A stretch of 64,000 bases of DNA from Sphingomonas sp. PAMC 26605 (GTDB taxonomy: Bacteria > Pseudomonadota > Alphaproteobacteria > Sphingomonadales > Sphingomonadaceae), in assembly GCF_000241485.1 (NCBI RefSeq), contig NZ_JH584241.1, forward strand, positions 974,808-1,038,807, written 5' to 3'. Of this stretch, positions 9,716 to 17,849 are shown in pieces (position 1 is the first letter of the stretch; each line of letters opens with the position of its first letter). The translations under genes and the position numbers were made by a program. The notes under the pieces are model-generated. The model made no database searches. It was not told where the DNA came from and was given only the letters and a program-made list of their open reading frames with translations.

Positions 9716-11260
9716 TCATACCCCGACGCTCTCTTCCGCCTTCGCGGCGGCGATGCGTTTGGCGGCGTATTTGGCCTTGAATTCGGGCCGGTCGACCGGC
9801 GTGTCTTCCCACACGCCGGCCGACGGCCCCACCCCCACCCCTTCGAAGAAGCGCGTCATCTTGTCGAAGCGCGCCCGGTTGGCGAGCGCGGCGTTGACCA
9901 CCAGCGCCAGACTCCCCGCCCCCGCCGGCCCCATCAGCGGCCGCGCCGAGATGAGGTTGGTGAAATAAAGCGCCGGGATCGCCTTCTGCTTGGCATGCTG
10001 GACGACGGGCGTCGTGCCGATCGCGAGATCGGGGCCAAATTCCTCGACCGCGGCCAGATCCTGCTCGAGGCTCGCACGATACTGGACGCGGCACCCATGC
10101 GCCTCGAGCCAGTCGCGATCGGGGTCGGACCACACCGTGCGCGGGCACGCCGTGCCGACATAGGGGACGTCCGCCCCGCTTTCGATCAGCAGCCGCGCGA
10201 CGAGCAGTTCGGAGCCTTCATAGCCCGAGACGGTGATCCGCCCCGAAATGGGTTTGGCGGCGAGCGCGCCGCGGATCGCGGGGAGAAAGCGGTTCTTGGC
10301 CGCATCGACCCTTCCCTGAGCAATACCGCACGCCGCGCCGATCGCGTCGAGCCACGCCGCCGTCCCCTCCGCGCCGACCGGCGCCGAACCCACTACGCTG
10401 CGCCCCGCCGCCTCGAACTCGCGGACGCTCGCGGTATAGAAAGGATGGATCGCCGCCACCGCGGCACAGTCGAGCGCGGCGTAGAGCTCGCGCCATTCGC
10501 GCGTCGGGACGACCGGGCCGGCGGCCAGGCCCAGCGGCTCGAGCAGCAGCCCGATTCCGGGCGGGTCGGCGGGGAACATCTCGCCCAGGAGCGTCACGCT
10601 CGGCCGGTCGGCGCGGTGCTTCGGTGCGGCGACGGGGCCGTGCTCGGCTTCCTTGCGCGCATAGGCGAGCATCGCGCCGGCGAGCACGTCCTTCGCTTCG
10701 GCGTGCGTCGGGACGCCGAAGCCGGGGACGTCGATGCCGATGATGCGCACGCCGTTGATCTGGTCGGGGAGCAATTGCAGCGGAACGCCGCTCGCGGTCG
10801 GCACGCAGAGGTTGGTGACGATCACCGTGTCGTACAGCGCCGGGTCGGCGAGTTGATGGACCGCATCGCGAATGTCCTCGAACAATTTTCCCGTGACGAG
10901 CGTCTCGGACGAGAAGGGGACGTAGCCGACGCTGCGTTTGGCGCCGTAGAAATGCGAGGTGAAGGTCAGGCCATAGACGCAGCAGGCCGAGCCGGAGAGG
11001 ATCGTCGCGGTGCGGCGCATGCGTAAGCCCACGCGGAGCGAGCCGAACGCCGGGCACATCGATTGCGGCTGATCGTGCGGGCCCTTGGGATAATCGGCGT
11101 CGTAGCGTGCGAGCAGGTCGGACTTGCCGGCGAGTTCGGCGGCTTCGCGCAGGGTGGCGCCGCTTGAGCAGCCGCCTTGGGCCGAAAGGTCGATCCGGTC
11201 GCGGCCTCTCTCCTCCCTTCCAGGGAGGGGAGCGGCGACGAGGCGCGCGTCAGACGGCAT
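9716..11260 (-). CDS. bchY: BchY, chlorophyllide a reductase subunit Y
   Basis: This is the second catalytic COR subunit (514 residues), related to NifD/BchN. Family blocks are clear: [13 protein letters not shown] near residue 30, the long [22 protein letters not shown] stretch, and [20 protein letters not shown] with the Cys residues around the 4Fe-4S cluster. The only usable start is ATG 11260, which overlaps the end of bchX by 11 bp; no ATG, GTG or TTG lies between it and the conserved GGC. Codons around residues 10-16 come from a palindromic repeat (11213-11232) also found in intergenic DNA at 60463-60482. Confidence 0.95.
   Translation of the reverse strand: MPSDARLVAAPLPGREERGRDRIDLSAQGGCSSGATLREAAELAGKSDLLARYDADYPKGPHDQPQSMCPAFGSLRVGLRMRRTATILSGSACCVYGLTFTSHFYGAKRSVGYVPFSSETLVTGKLFEDIRDAVHQLADPALYDTVIVTNLCVPTASGVPLQLLPDQINGVRIIGIDVPGFGVPTHAEAKDVLAGAMLAYARKEAEHGPVAAPKHRADRPSVTLLGEMFPADPPGIGLLLEPLGLAAGPVVPTREWRELYAALDCAAVAAIHPFYTASVREFEAAGRSVVGSAPVGAEGTAAWLDAIGAACGIAQGRVDAAKNRFLPAIRGALAAKPISGRITVSGYEGSELLVARLLIESGADVPYVGTACPRTVWSDPDRDWLEAHGCRVQYRASLEQDLAAVEEFGPDLAIGTTPVVQHAKQKAIPALYFTNLISARPLMGPAGAGSLALVVNAALANRARFDKMTRFFEGVGVGPSAGVWEDTPVDRPEFKAKYAAKRIAAAKAEESVGV
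11213..11232. repeat. Palindromic repeat inside the 5' coding region of bchY
   Basis: A 20-bp stretch is identical to one arm of the intergenic repeat at 60463-60482 (CTCCCTTCC / GGGAGGGGAG). In the bchY frame it encodes PLPGREE, in a poorly conserved N-terminal extension before the first cluster Cys. Confidence 0.7.
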
Positions 11261-12233
11261 CGTAGATCACCTCGAGCGTCGGCTTCGCCACGAACGCAAC
11301 CCCGCGCATATCCGACTGGCTCGCGGGTTTCAGCGCGTAATCCGCCCCCGTCACATCCGCCGAGAACAGCCCGAGCAACCCGTCCTGATCGAGCGGCGTC
11401 GGCCGCAGCGGCGGCGCCTCGGCGACGTTGACCGCGAGCTGCTCGAACAGGCTCGCCCACTGCCCGCCGGGCTTGCCGATGATCTGATAGTTGGCGCTCT
11501 TCTTGCGGATGTCCTCGTTCGCCGGGATCGCGGTCAGCACCGGAATCCCGACGGCATCGGCAAACGCATTGGCTTCGCCTGTGCCGTCATCCTTGTTGAG
11601 GATCATCCCCGCGACGCCGACATTGCCGCCCATCTTGCGGAAATATTCGACCGCCTTGCAGACGTTGTTGGCGACATAGAGCGACTGGAGGTCGTTCGAG
11701 GCGACGACGATCACCTTCTGGCACATGTCGCGCGCGATCGGCAGGCCGAAGCCGCCGCACACCACGTCGCCGAGGAAATCGAGCAGGACATAGTCGAAGC
11801 CCCATTCGTGGAAGCCGAGTTTCTCGAGCGTCTCGAAGCCATGGATGATCCCGCGCCCGCCGCAGCCGCGACCGACTTCGGGCCCGCCGAGCTCCATCGC
11901 GAACACCCCGTCGCGCTGGAAGCAGACGTCCTCAATCCCGATCTCCTCGCCCGCGAGCTTCTTCTTCGAGCTCGTCTCGATGATCGTCGGAGTCGACTTG
12001 CCCCCGAACAGCAGCGACGTCGTGTCGCTCTTGGGGTCGCAGCCGATCAGCAGCACGCGCTTGCCCTGCTGCGCCATCATGTAACTGAGGTTGGCCAGTG
12101 CGAACGACTTGCCGCTGCCGCCCTTGCCGTAGATCGCGATGATCTGCGTTTCCTTGGTCACCGGCCCGGTCGGAACGGGATCGGGCTCGTACGCGGCTTC
12201 GTCGCGCAGCGGGCCTGGGTCGAGCATCGTCAT
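11250..12233 (-). CDS. bchX: BchX, chlorophyllide a reductase iron protein
   Basis: This NifH-like ATP-dependent electron donor for BchYZ has 327 residues. The P-loop GKGGSGKS is at residues 36-43. Cluster-ligand cysteines are in GRGCGGRGI and GDVVCGGFG, and the CDPKSDTTSLLFGG switch segment is intact. The ATG at 12233 forms an ATGA overlap with the bchC stop, which makes it a better start than the TTG four codons upstream. The gene is translationally coupled to bchC and overlaps bchY at its 3' end. Confidence 0.96.
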   Translation of the reverse strand: MTMLDPGPLRDEAAYEPDPVPTGPVTKETQIIAIYGKGGSGKSFALANLSYMMAQQGKRVLLIGCDPKSDTTSLLFGGKSTPTIIETSSKKKLAGEEIGIEDVCFQRDGVFAMELGGPEVGRGCGGRGIIHGFETLEKLGFHEWGFDYVLLDFLGDVVCGGFGLPIARDMCQKVIVVASNDLQSLYVANNVCKAVEYFRKMGGNVGVAGMILNKDDGTGEANAFADAVGIPVLTAIPANEDIRKKSANYQIIGKPGGQWASLFEQLAVNVAEAPPLRPTPLDQDGLLGLFSADVTGADYALKPASQSDMRGVAFVAKPTLEVIYDAV

Positions 12234-13156
12234 ACCGCACTCCAATCGAGCACCATCTTGAGACAGGCGGGGTCGCCGAACGCGGCGGGATAGGCCTCGA
12301 CCACCGCCGCGGCCGGGCGGACATGGCTGATCAGCCCGTCGAGCCGCAGCGCGCCGGAAGCGATCAGCGCGCTGGTCGCGGCGACATCGTCGGGAGTGAA
12401 TTCGGCGGAGATGCGCAACCGCGCCTCGCGCTGGAAGGCGGGCGGAAACGCGAAGTCGAGCCGGTCGTAAAAGCCCGCGAGCACGATCTCGCCGCGCTTC
12501 GCAAGCCGCGGGACGATCGTGTCGAGAATGGCGGACGCCCCGCTTGCCTCGCAGATCGTCGCATAATCGCGGCGCGCGTCGTCCGCCGGGTCGATCACCG
12601 CGTAGCCGACGGCGTCGCGCCGCTCGGGGTTGGTTTCCCAGACGGTCGGAGCCGCCGCGCCCAGCGCGAGCGCGATCCGCGCCACCAGCCGACCGACGAT
12701 ACCGTGGCCGATCACCAGCTCCGGAGCAGCGCCCCCCGCCACGGCATGATAGGCCGTCGCGGCCAGCGCAGTGAGGATTCCGTCGGCGCCGAGCGATTCG
12801 TCGACCGGCAGCGCGCGCGCCGACGGCAGCACGACGCGCCGCGCCGATCCGCCGAACAAACCACGCGCGCCCTCATAGCAATTGGCGCCGGGAACGAACA
12901 CCCATTCGCCGATCCGCCCGCGGACCTCGCCACCCGCATCGACGATCCGGCCGACCGATTCATACCCCGGGACCAGCGGATAGCCCATGCCGGGAAAGGC
13001 CGGCATCTTGCCCGACCAGAGCAGTTTCTCGGTGCCGGCGCTAATCCCGCTCCAGGCAATCTCGATCAGCACGTCGGCGGGGCCGACCGGGTTCAACGCC
13101 AGACGTCGCAGAGCAACCTGTTCGGGAGCCTCCAATACGATCGCCAACGTCTCCAC
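12230..13156 (-). CDS. bchC: BchC, bacteriochlorophyllide a dehydrogenase (3-hydroxyethyl dehydrogenase)
   Basis: This 308-residue medium-chain dehydrogenase-like protein oxidises the C3 hydroxyethyl group to acetyl in bacteriochlorophyllide a synthesis. It carries the GISAGTEKLLWSGKMP and GYPLVPGYESVG blocks of BchC and a Rossmann-like region near residues 145-185, but lacks the structural zinc lobe of alcohol dehydrogenases. It starts with GTG 13156. The 89-bp gap to crtF contains two TGT-N12-AC(A/G) palindromes overlapping a -35/-10-like pair, so bchCXYZ-puf probably has its own repressed promoter. Confidence 0.95.
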   Translation of the reverse strand: METLAIVLEAPEQVALRRLALNPVGPADVLIEIAWSGISAGTEKLLWSGKMPAFPGMGYPLVPGYESVGRIVDAGGEVRGRIGEWVFVPGANCYEGARGLFGGSARRVVLPSARALPVDESLGADGILTALAATAYHAVAGGAAPELVIGHGIVGRLVARIALALGAAAPTVWETNPERRDAVGYAVIDPADDARRDYATICEASGASAILDTIVPRLAKRGEIVLAGFYDRLDFAFPPAFQREARLRISAEFTPDDVAATSALIASGALRLDGLISHVRPAAAVVEAYPAAFGDPACLKMVLDWSAV

Positions 13157-13194
13157 CCTGCATCCCCTGCAGCGGCCCTTTAGGGTCCTGATGG

Positions 13195-13238
13195 TGTCAG
13201 TCTATATGGACACTTAACATTGTCAATCTTGATTGACG
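13195..13238 (-). promoter_or_regulatory. Tandem PpsR/CrtJ-type operators and overlapping bchC promoter
   Basis: A perfect TGT-N12-ACA site (13195-13212) and a near-match TGT-N12-ACG (13221-13238) are separated by exactly 8 bp, the spacing known for cooperative CrtJ/PpsR binding at Rhodobacter bchC. Reading leftward, TTGACA (13226-13221) and TAGACT (13204-13199) with 16-bp spacing form a sigma70-like promoter lying inside the two operators. Repression of bchCXYZ and puf under oxygen or light is inferred; no ppsR gene is in the window. Confidence 0.75.
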
Positions 13239-13245
13239 AAACACC

Positions 13246-14379
13246 TCATCGGTCGGCGATCACGACCCGGCAGGTAATCGGTAGCGCGGTCGGCAAGGGC
13301 CGCGCGCGCGAAAAACCGGCGGTCGCGAGCATCGCACATATTTCCCCTGCGGACCGGGGACGGCCCGAGCCCATCGCCAGCAGATACCACCCGAAATACG
13401 CATCCCCGGCGGGTTCGGCGCCGGGGGTCTGTGCCATCGGTTCGGCGATGAGCAAGCGTCCGGCCGGCGGCAGCGCGGCATGGATCGCGCGCAGCAGCGC
13501 AAGCGCAACCGCGTCGTCATGATCGTGCAGCACGCGGACCAAGGTGATCAGATCGTATCCGTGCGGCACCGGATCGCTCAGAAAGCTGCCGCGATGGACC
13601 GTCAGCCGCGCCTCGAGGCCGGCCGCCGCAAAGCGGGCTTGCGCGCGGTCGCCGACCGCGGGGAGGTCGAACAGCGCCAGCTCGAGCGTGGGCACGCGCG
13701 CCGCGACCGACTCGAGAAAGCCGCCCTCGCCGCCACCGATATCGAGCAGGCGCCGATGCCGCGCGAAGCGGTACGCGTCGAGCGTCTGCGCCGCGACGAG
13801 CGGCTGCGACGCCGCCATCAGCTTGGAATATGGCGCGACCGACTCGGCATTGCCAGGGTCCGCCCCACCCGCATAGCGCCAATAATCGGCCAGCGCCCCG
13901 CCCCCGCCGCCGCGCCGCAACAGCGCCACGGGATCGGCCAGATCGGCGTAGAGCAAGGCGTGATGCGCGACCATCTCGGCGATCCCGCGATTCCCGCGCA
14001 GCGCCGCCCCGGCGCTGCCCAGCACCCAGCCGTCGCCGAGTCGCTCGACCAAGTGCAGCGCCGCCGCGGCGCGCAGCAAGCGCAGCGTGCCCTCTGGCGG
14101 GACGTCGATCTGCGCGGCGAGCGCGGCGCAGTCGAGCGGGCCCTGCGCGAGCCGGTCGAGCAACCCGGTCGCGACGCACGCGGCGAGCGTCTGCGAATAG
14201 ACGAACCCCGCGACCAGGTCGAACAGGCCGCGCGCCCGCGCCCGCGCGATCGGACGGGTCAGCCAGCAGCGCGCCGCGAAACGCTGGAAGCGCGGCGAGG
14301 CCAGCCAGCGGTTGCGCCACGCGAGCCGGATCCCCTGCATGGCGGCCGACACGGATTTGCTCGAGAGAGGCTTTGACAT
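13246..14379 (-). CDS. crtF: CrtF, hydroxyneurosporene/demethylspheroidene O-methyltransferase
   Basis: This 377-residue SAM-dependent methyltransferase methylates the tertiary hydroxyl made by CrtC in spheroidene/spirilloxanthin-type carotenoid synthesis. The N-terminal half is a helical dimerisation domain (LFDLVAGFVYSQTLAACVATGLLDRLA). The C-terminal Rossmann domain has the SAM motif LLDIGGGEGGF near residue 215 and VRVLHDHDD near 300. The ATG at 14379 was chosen because the sequence before it is the regulatory gap to crtD. It heads the leftward superoperon crtF-bchCXYZ-pufBALMC, an arrangement shared with Rhodobacter. Confidence 0.93.
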   Translation of the reverse strand: MSKPLSSKSVSAAMQGIRLAWRNRWLASPRFQRFAARCWLTRPIARARARGLFDLVAGFVYSQTLAACVATGLLDRLAQGPLDCAALAAQIDVPPEGTLRLLRAAAALHLVERLGDGWVLGSAGAALRGNRGIAEMVAHHALLYADLADPVALLRRGGGGGALADYWRYAGGADPGNAESVAPYSKLMAASQPLVAAQTLDAYRFARHRRLLDIGGGEGGFLESVAARVPTLELALFDLPAVGDRAQARFAAAGLEARLTVHRGSFLSDPVPHGYDLITLVRVLHDHDDAVALALLRAIHAALPPAGRLLIAEPMAQTPGAEPAGDAYFGWYLLAMGSGRPRSAGEICAMLATAGFSRARPLPTALPITCRVVIADR

Positions 14380-14422
14380 GTCTTTCACAGTGGACGATGC
14401 TCGCTGTCCAGTCGAGTGGACA
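14379..14422. promoter_or_regulatory. Tandem PpsR/CrtJ-type operators between crtF and crtD
   Basis: TGT-N12-ACG (14379-14396, overlapping the crtF start codon) and a perfect TGT-N12-ACA (14405-14422) are again 8 bp apart. They fill the 65-bp divergent gap. A TTGACA at 14373-14378 could serve as a rightward -35 for crtD, with only a weak -10 candidate (GATGCT, 14396-14401). Joint control of the two divergent carotenoid units is inferred. Confidence 0.7.
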
Positions 14423-14444
14423 TCGGCTGGGTGAGGATCGCGAC

Positions 14445-16007
14445 ATGAGCTCGCAGGACACTGTGTTGGTCGTCGGTGCCGGGATTGGCGGTCTGGCCAG
14501 CGCCGCGTTGCTTGCCGCACGCGGCGTGCCCGTCACGGTGGTCGAGGCGGCGGCCGGCCCCGGCGGCAAGATGCGTGAAATCGTCGCGGGCGGCGTGGCG
14601 ATCGATGCCGGGCCAACGGTGTTCACGCTGCGCCAGGTGTTCGACGAAATCTTCGCCGACTGCGGCAGCGCGCTCGAGTCGCATTTGACGCTGACCCCGG
14701 CGACGGTGCTGGCGCGCCATGCCTGGGGCGACGATCGCCTCGACCTGTTCGCCGATCCCGCCGCGAGCGAGGCGGCGATCGGCGCCTTTGCCGGCGCGCG
14801 CGCCGCCGCCGGCTATCGCGCCTTCCGCGCCGAGGCGCGGCGAATCTTCGAGACGCTCGATGCGCCGTTCCTGCGCGCGCCGCAGACCAATCCGCTCGGG
14901 CTGACGTGGCGGATGGGATGGCGCGGCCTGACCGACCTCAACCAGATCCGGCCCTATGAAACCTTATGGTCCGCGCTCGGCACGCATTTCGACGATCCGC
15001 GGCTGCGGCAATTGTTCGGGCGCTATGCGACCTATTGCGGCTCCTCGCCTTTCCTGTGCCCCGCGACGCTGATGCTCGTCGCGCATGTCGAGGCAGCCGG
15101 GGTGTGGCTGATCTCCGGCGGCATGCATGCCCTGGCCAAGGCGCTCGAGGCGCTGGCGCTGCGCCACGGCGCGATCTTCCGCTATGGCGCGCCAGTGCGC
15201 GACATCGTGATCGAGCGCGGCCGTGCGGCCGGCGTGCGACTCGCCTCGGGCGAGCGGATCGACGCCGCCGCGATCGTCTGCAACGCCGATCCCGCCGCGC
15301 TCGCGCACGGTGCGTTCGGCGCGGCGGCGCGCGCCGCGGTCGCGCCGCAGCCGGCGCGCGGCCGCTCGCTTTCGGCGCTGGTGTGGTGCGCGAACGGCAT
15401 CGCGCGCGGCTTTCCGTTGGTCCGCCACTCTGTCTTCTTCGCGCGCGACTCGGCCGCCGAATTCGCCGACCTCGCCGCCGGCCGCGTGGCCGCCGACCCG
15501 ACCGTCTATGTCTGCGCGCAGGATCGCGACGCCAAGACGGGCGCGGGCGCGGGCGGATCCGAGCGGCTCCAGATCATCGTCAACGCCCCCGCCACCGGCG
15601 ACACCGCCCCCCTGACCCAAGCGGAGATCGAGCAATGCACGCAATCGATGCACGCCACGCTGCAGCGCGCTGGCCTGACGCTGGAGCTGCCCGAGGAAGC
15701 GACGGTGCTGACGACGCCGAGCGGCTTCAACGGCCTGTTCCCACGGACGGGTGGAGCCCTTTATGGACCGGCCTCGCACGGGTGGGCGGCCTCCTTCCGC
15801 CGCCCGGGCAGCCGGACGCGGATCCCTGGGCTCTATTGCGCGGGCGGGAGCACCCATCCGGGCGCGGGCGTGCCGATGGCGGCCTTGTCCGCCCGGCTAG
15901 CCGTCGCCTGCCTGCTCAAGGACCGCGTTTCGACGTCACAGTCGACGCGAACGGCTATGCCTGGTGGTATGTCGACGCGCTCAGCGCCGATCGTCGCTTC
16001 GGCCTGA
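14445..16007 (+). CDS. crtD: CrtD, carotenoid 3,4-desaturase (methoxyneurosporene/hydroxyneurosporene desaturase)
   Basis: This FAD-dependent desaturase introduces the C3,4 double bond in acyclic hydroxy/methoxy carotenoids. It has 520 residues with the dinucleotide motif VVGAGIGGLASAALLA at 6-21, the GPGGK segment following it and the C-terminal GSTHPGAGVPMAALSARLA flavin-binding block typical of the CrtI/CrtD family. Family members normally end shortly after this block. Here the frame continues about 25 residues of Ser/Thr/Arg-rich sequence (VSTSQSTRT...) that overlaps the crtC coding region, as if the native stop had been lost. Confidence 0.93.
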   Translation: MSSQDTVLVVGAGIGGLASAALLAARGVPVTVVEAAAGPGGKMREIVAGGVAIDAGPTVFTLRQVFDEIFADCGSALESHLTLTPATVLARHAWGDDRLDLFADPAASEAAIGAFAGARAAAGYRAFRAEARRIFETLDAPFLRAPQTNPLGLTWRMGWRGLTDLNQIRPYETLWSALGTHFDDPRLRQLFGRYATYCGSSPFLCPATLMLVAHVEAAGVWLISGGMHALAKALEALALRHGAIFRYGAPVRDIVIERGRAAGVRLASGERIDAAAIVCNADPAALAHGAFGAAARAAVAPQPARGRSLSALVWCANGIARGFPLVRHSVFFARDSAAEFADLAAGRVAADPTVYVCAQDRDAKTGAGAGGSERLQIIVNAPATGDTAPLTQAEIEQCTQSMHATLQRAGLTLELPEEATVLTTPSGFNGLFPRTGGALYGPASHGWAASFRRPGSRTRIPGLYCAGGSTHPGAGVPMAALSARLAVACLLKDRVSTSQSTRTAMPGGMSTRSAPIVASA

Positions 16008-16840
16008 CGATCATCGCCTTTATCGGCAGCGTCTTCTCGCCGTATTACAAGCTTTCGGGGCGCGGGCGGCCCGACAACCATTGCGCAATCAACGTGGCGC
16101 TGTGCGGTCCGCGCGGGGGGGCATGGGCGATGACCGAGCGCGGCGAACGCCACGTCCGCCGCGATGCCGACCATTTCCAGGTCGGCCCGAGCGCGCTCAG
16201 CTGGGACGGCGACACGCTGGTGATCGCGATCGACGAACGCTCGGCGCCGCTGCCATCCCGCGTGCGCGGGACGGTGCGCGTTACCCCGGAACAGATCGGC
16301 ACGACCGCCTTCGCGCTCGATCCCGCGGCGCGGCACCGCTGGCACCCGGTCGCGCCGCGCGCGCGAGTCGCAGTGGCGATGACGCATCCCGATCTCGGCT
16401 GGTCGGGGCAGGGCTATGTCGATTCGAACTTCGGCGACGAGCCGCTCGAGGCGGGGTTCGACGATTGGCACTGGTCACGCGCGCATCTGCGCAACGACGT
16501 CGCCGTGCTCTATGAGGGGCGGCGGCGCGGCGGCGATCCGTTCGAGCTCGCGCTCAAATTCGATCGGCAAGGCCGCTGGCACGATGTCGCGCCGCCACCG
16601 CGCGTGTCGCTGCCGCATACCGGCTGGCGTGTCGCGCGCGCGACGCGCGCCGATGCGGACGCGACGCCGCGCGTGACGCGGACCTGGATCGACGCGCCCT
16701 TCTATGCGCGCTCGGCGCTGTCGACGCGGCTGTTCGGCGAGAGCGTCGATGCGGTGCACGAGAGCCTGTCGCTCGGGCGCTTCCGCTCACCGATCGTCCA
16801 GTCGATGCTCCCCTATCGCATGCCCCGCGCGCTCTGGTGA
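15908..16840 (+). CDS. crtC: CrtC, acyclic carotenoid 1,2-hydratase; start codon uncertain
   Basis: CrtC adds water across the C1,2 bond of neurosporene/lycopene ends. The protein has the strong family signature GYAWWYVDALS, TIIAFIGSVFSPYY, the NHCAINVALCGP block, GYVDSNFGDEPLE and DWHWSRAHL. Conserved sequence begins at GPRFD (about 15920), but no ATG, GTG or TTG lies in frame just before it. The nearest options are CTG 15908 (used here, about 310 residues) or GTG 15782, which would add 42 residues overlapping crtD. The frame is -1 relative to crtD. Either a rare start, a frameshifted junction or a sequence error is possible. The 3' end overlaps the small leftward ORF at 16787-16978. Confidence 0.85.
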   Translation: MPAQGPRFDVTVDANGYAWWYVDALSADRRFGLTIIAFIGSVFSPYYKLSGRGRPDNHCAINVALCGPRGGAWAMTERGERHVRRDADHFQVGPSALSWDGDTLVIAIDERSAPLPSRVRGTVRVTPEQIGTTAFALDPAARHRWHPVAPRARVAVAMTHPDLGWSGQGYVDSNFGDEPLEAGFDDWHWSRAHLRNDVAVLYEGRRRGGDPFELALKFDRQGRWHDVAPPPRVSLPHTGWRVARATRADADATPRVTRTWIDAPFYARSALSTRLFGESVDAVHESLSLGRFRSPIVQSMLPYRMPRALW

Positions 16841-16978
16841 CTCGTCGGAAGGCGCGGCCTTTGCGGCCCGATCGCGCGCGATCTCGCGATTGATCGAGAC
16901 GAGCTGCCAGATCACGAACAGGATCGTCGGCACCCCGACGATCGCCATGTCGAGCAAGGCGAAATAGCTATTCGGCAT
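16787..16978 (-). CDS. Small membrane protein encoded after bchO
   Basis: This 63-residue ORF overlaps the end of bchO by 11 bp and is read in the same direction, so it could be the last gene of bchIDO. One hydrophobic helix (LLDMAIVGVPTILFVIWQLVSI, about residues 8-29) is followed by a charged tail. Its 3' third overlaps the 3' end of convergent crtC by 54 bp. I do not recognise a family; the membrane helix and operon position are the only support. Confidence 0.45.
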   Translation of the reverse strand: MPNSYFALLDMAIVGVPTILFVIWQLVSINREIARDRAAKAAPSDESPERAGHAIGEHRLDDR

Positions 16979-17849
16979 CGGGCTGCTCCGCGAAATCCCG
17001 GATCAAGGCCGCGACCGTATCGGGGCGTTCCTCGTGCGCGAGATGGCCGAGCCCGGCGAGCACCTCCAGCCGGCAGTCGGGGAGCAAGGCGGCAGCCTGG
17101 CGGACCGAGGCGAGCGGGATCGCGGCATCGGCCGCGCCGTGGACGATCAGGCTCGGCCCGCGCATGCGCGGCAGATCGCGCGCGAGCGAGTCGAGATCCC
17201 ACTCCGCCATCATCGTGATCGCGCCTGCGACATGGTCGGAGGTCGCGAACAGCCGCCGGTACAGCGCGACGCCGGTCGGATCGATCGTCGACCCCGTCGC
17301 CCGCATGAGGTAGCGCCCGGCATCGCCCGGCCCGCGCGCGAGCCCGGCGACGAGATGCGGCACGAACGGATTGACGAACAGCAACCGCGCCAGCCCCGGG
17401 AAAAGCGTCGCGGCAAGCCCGGGAAAGGGCAGCAGCGCGGGGCTGAGCCCGACGATGCGCGCCGGCACCGCGATCCCGTCGAGCACCAGCCGCATCCCGA
17501 TCGCCGCGCCCGCGGAATGCCCGACGATGAGCGCCGGCTCGAGCGCCAGGCCGTGCAGCAGCTCTCCGACCGCGCGCGCCATCGCCGGCATCGCCAGCCC
17601 GCCGCTGGGGCGCCCTCGCGTGAAGCCATGCCCCGGCAGATCGGGCGCGACCACGGTGAAGTGTTCCGCGAGCAGCGGCGCGAGATCGCGCCAGCTGTGC
17701 GTCGCCGCGCCCGTGCCGTGGAGCAGCAGCAGCACGGGCCCCGCGCCCATCACCTGGACGTGCCAGCGCAGCCGCGCGGTATCGACGAAGCGGCTCGCGC
17801 CGCGATTGGGCCAGTCGCGTCCCTCGACCTCCCAGCGCGGCTGGCTCAT
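16968..17849 (-). CDS. bchO: BchO, alpha/beta-hydrolase associated with magnesium chelatase
   Basis: This 293-residue alpha/beta-hydrolase of the BchO family is encoded with bchI and bchD in many phototrophs and is thought to support Mg chelation, though its substrate is unknown. The fold is evident from LLLHGTGAATHSW near residue 41 (oxyanion region), the nucleophile elbow GHSAG with Ser112, and GLGHLAHEE with the catalytic His near residue 272. The ATG at 17849 overlaps the bchD stop (ATGA). Confidence 0.92.
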   Translation of the reverse strand: MSQPRWEVEGRDWPNRGASRFVDTARLRWHVQVMGAGPVLLLLHGTGAATHSWRDLAPLLAEHFTVVAPDLPGHGFTRGRPSGGLAMPAMARAVGELLHGLALEPALIVGHSAGAAIGMRLVLDGIAVPARIVGLSPALLPFPGLAATLFPGLARLLFVNPFVPHLVAGLARGPGDAGRYLMRATGSTIDPTGVALYRRLFATSDHVAGAITMMAEWDLDSLARDLPRMRGPSLIVHGAADAAIPLASVRQAAALLPDCRLEVLAGLGHLAHEERPDTVAALIRDFAEQPDAE

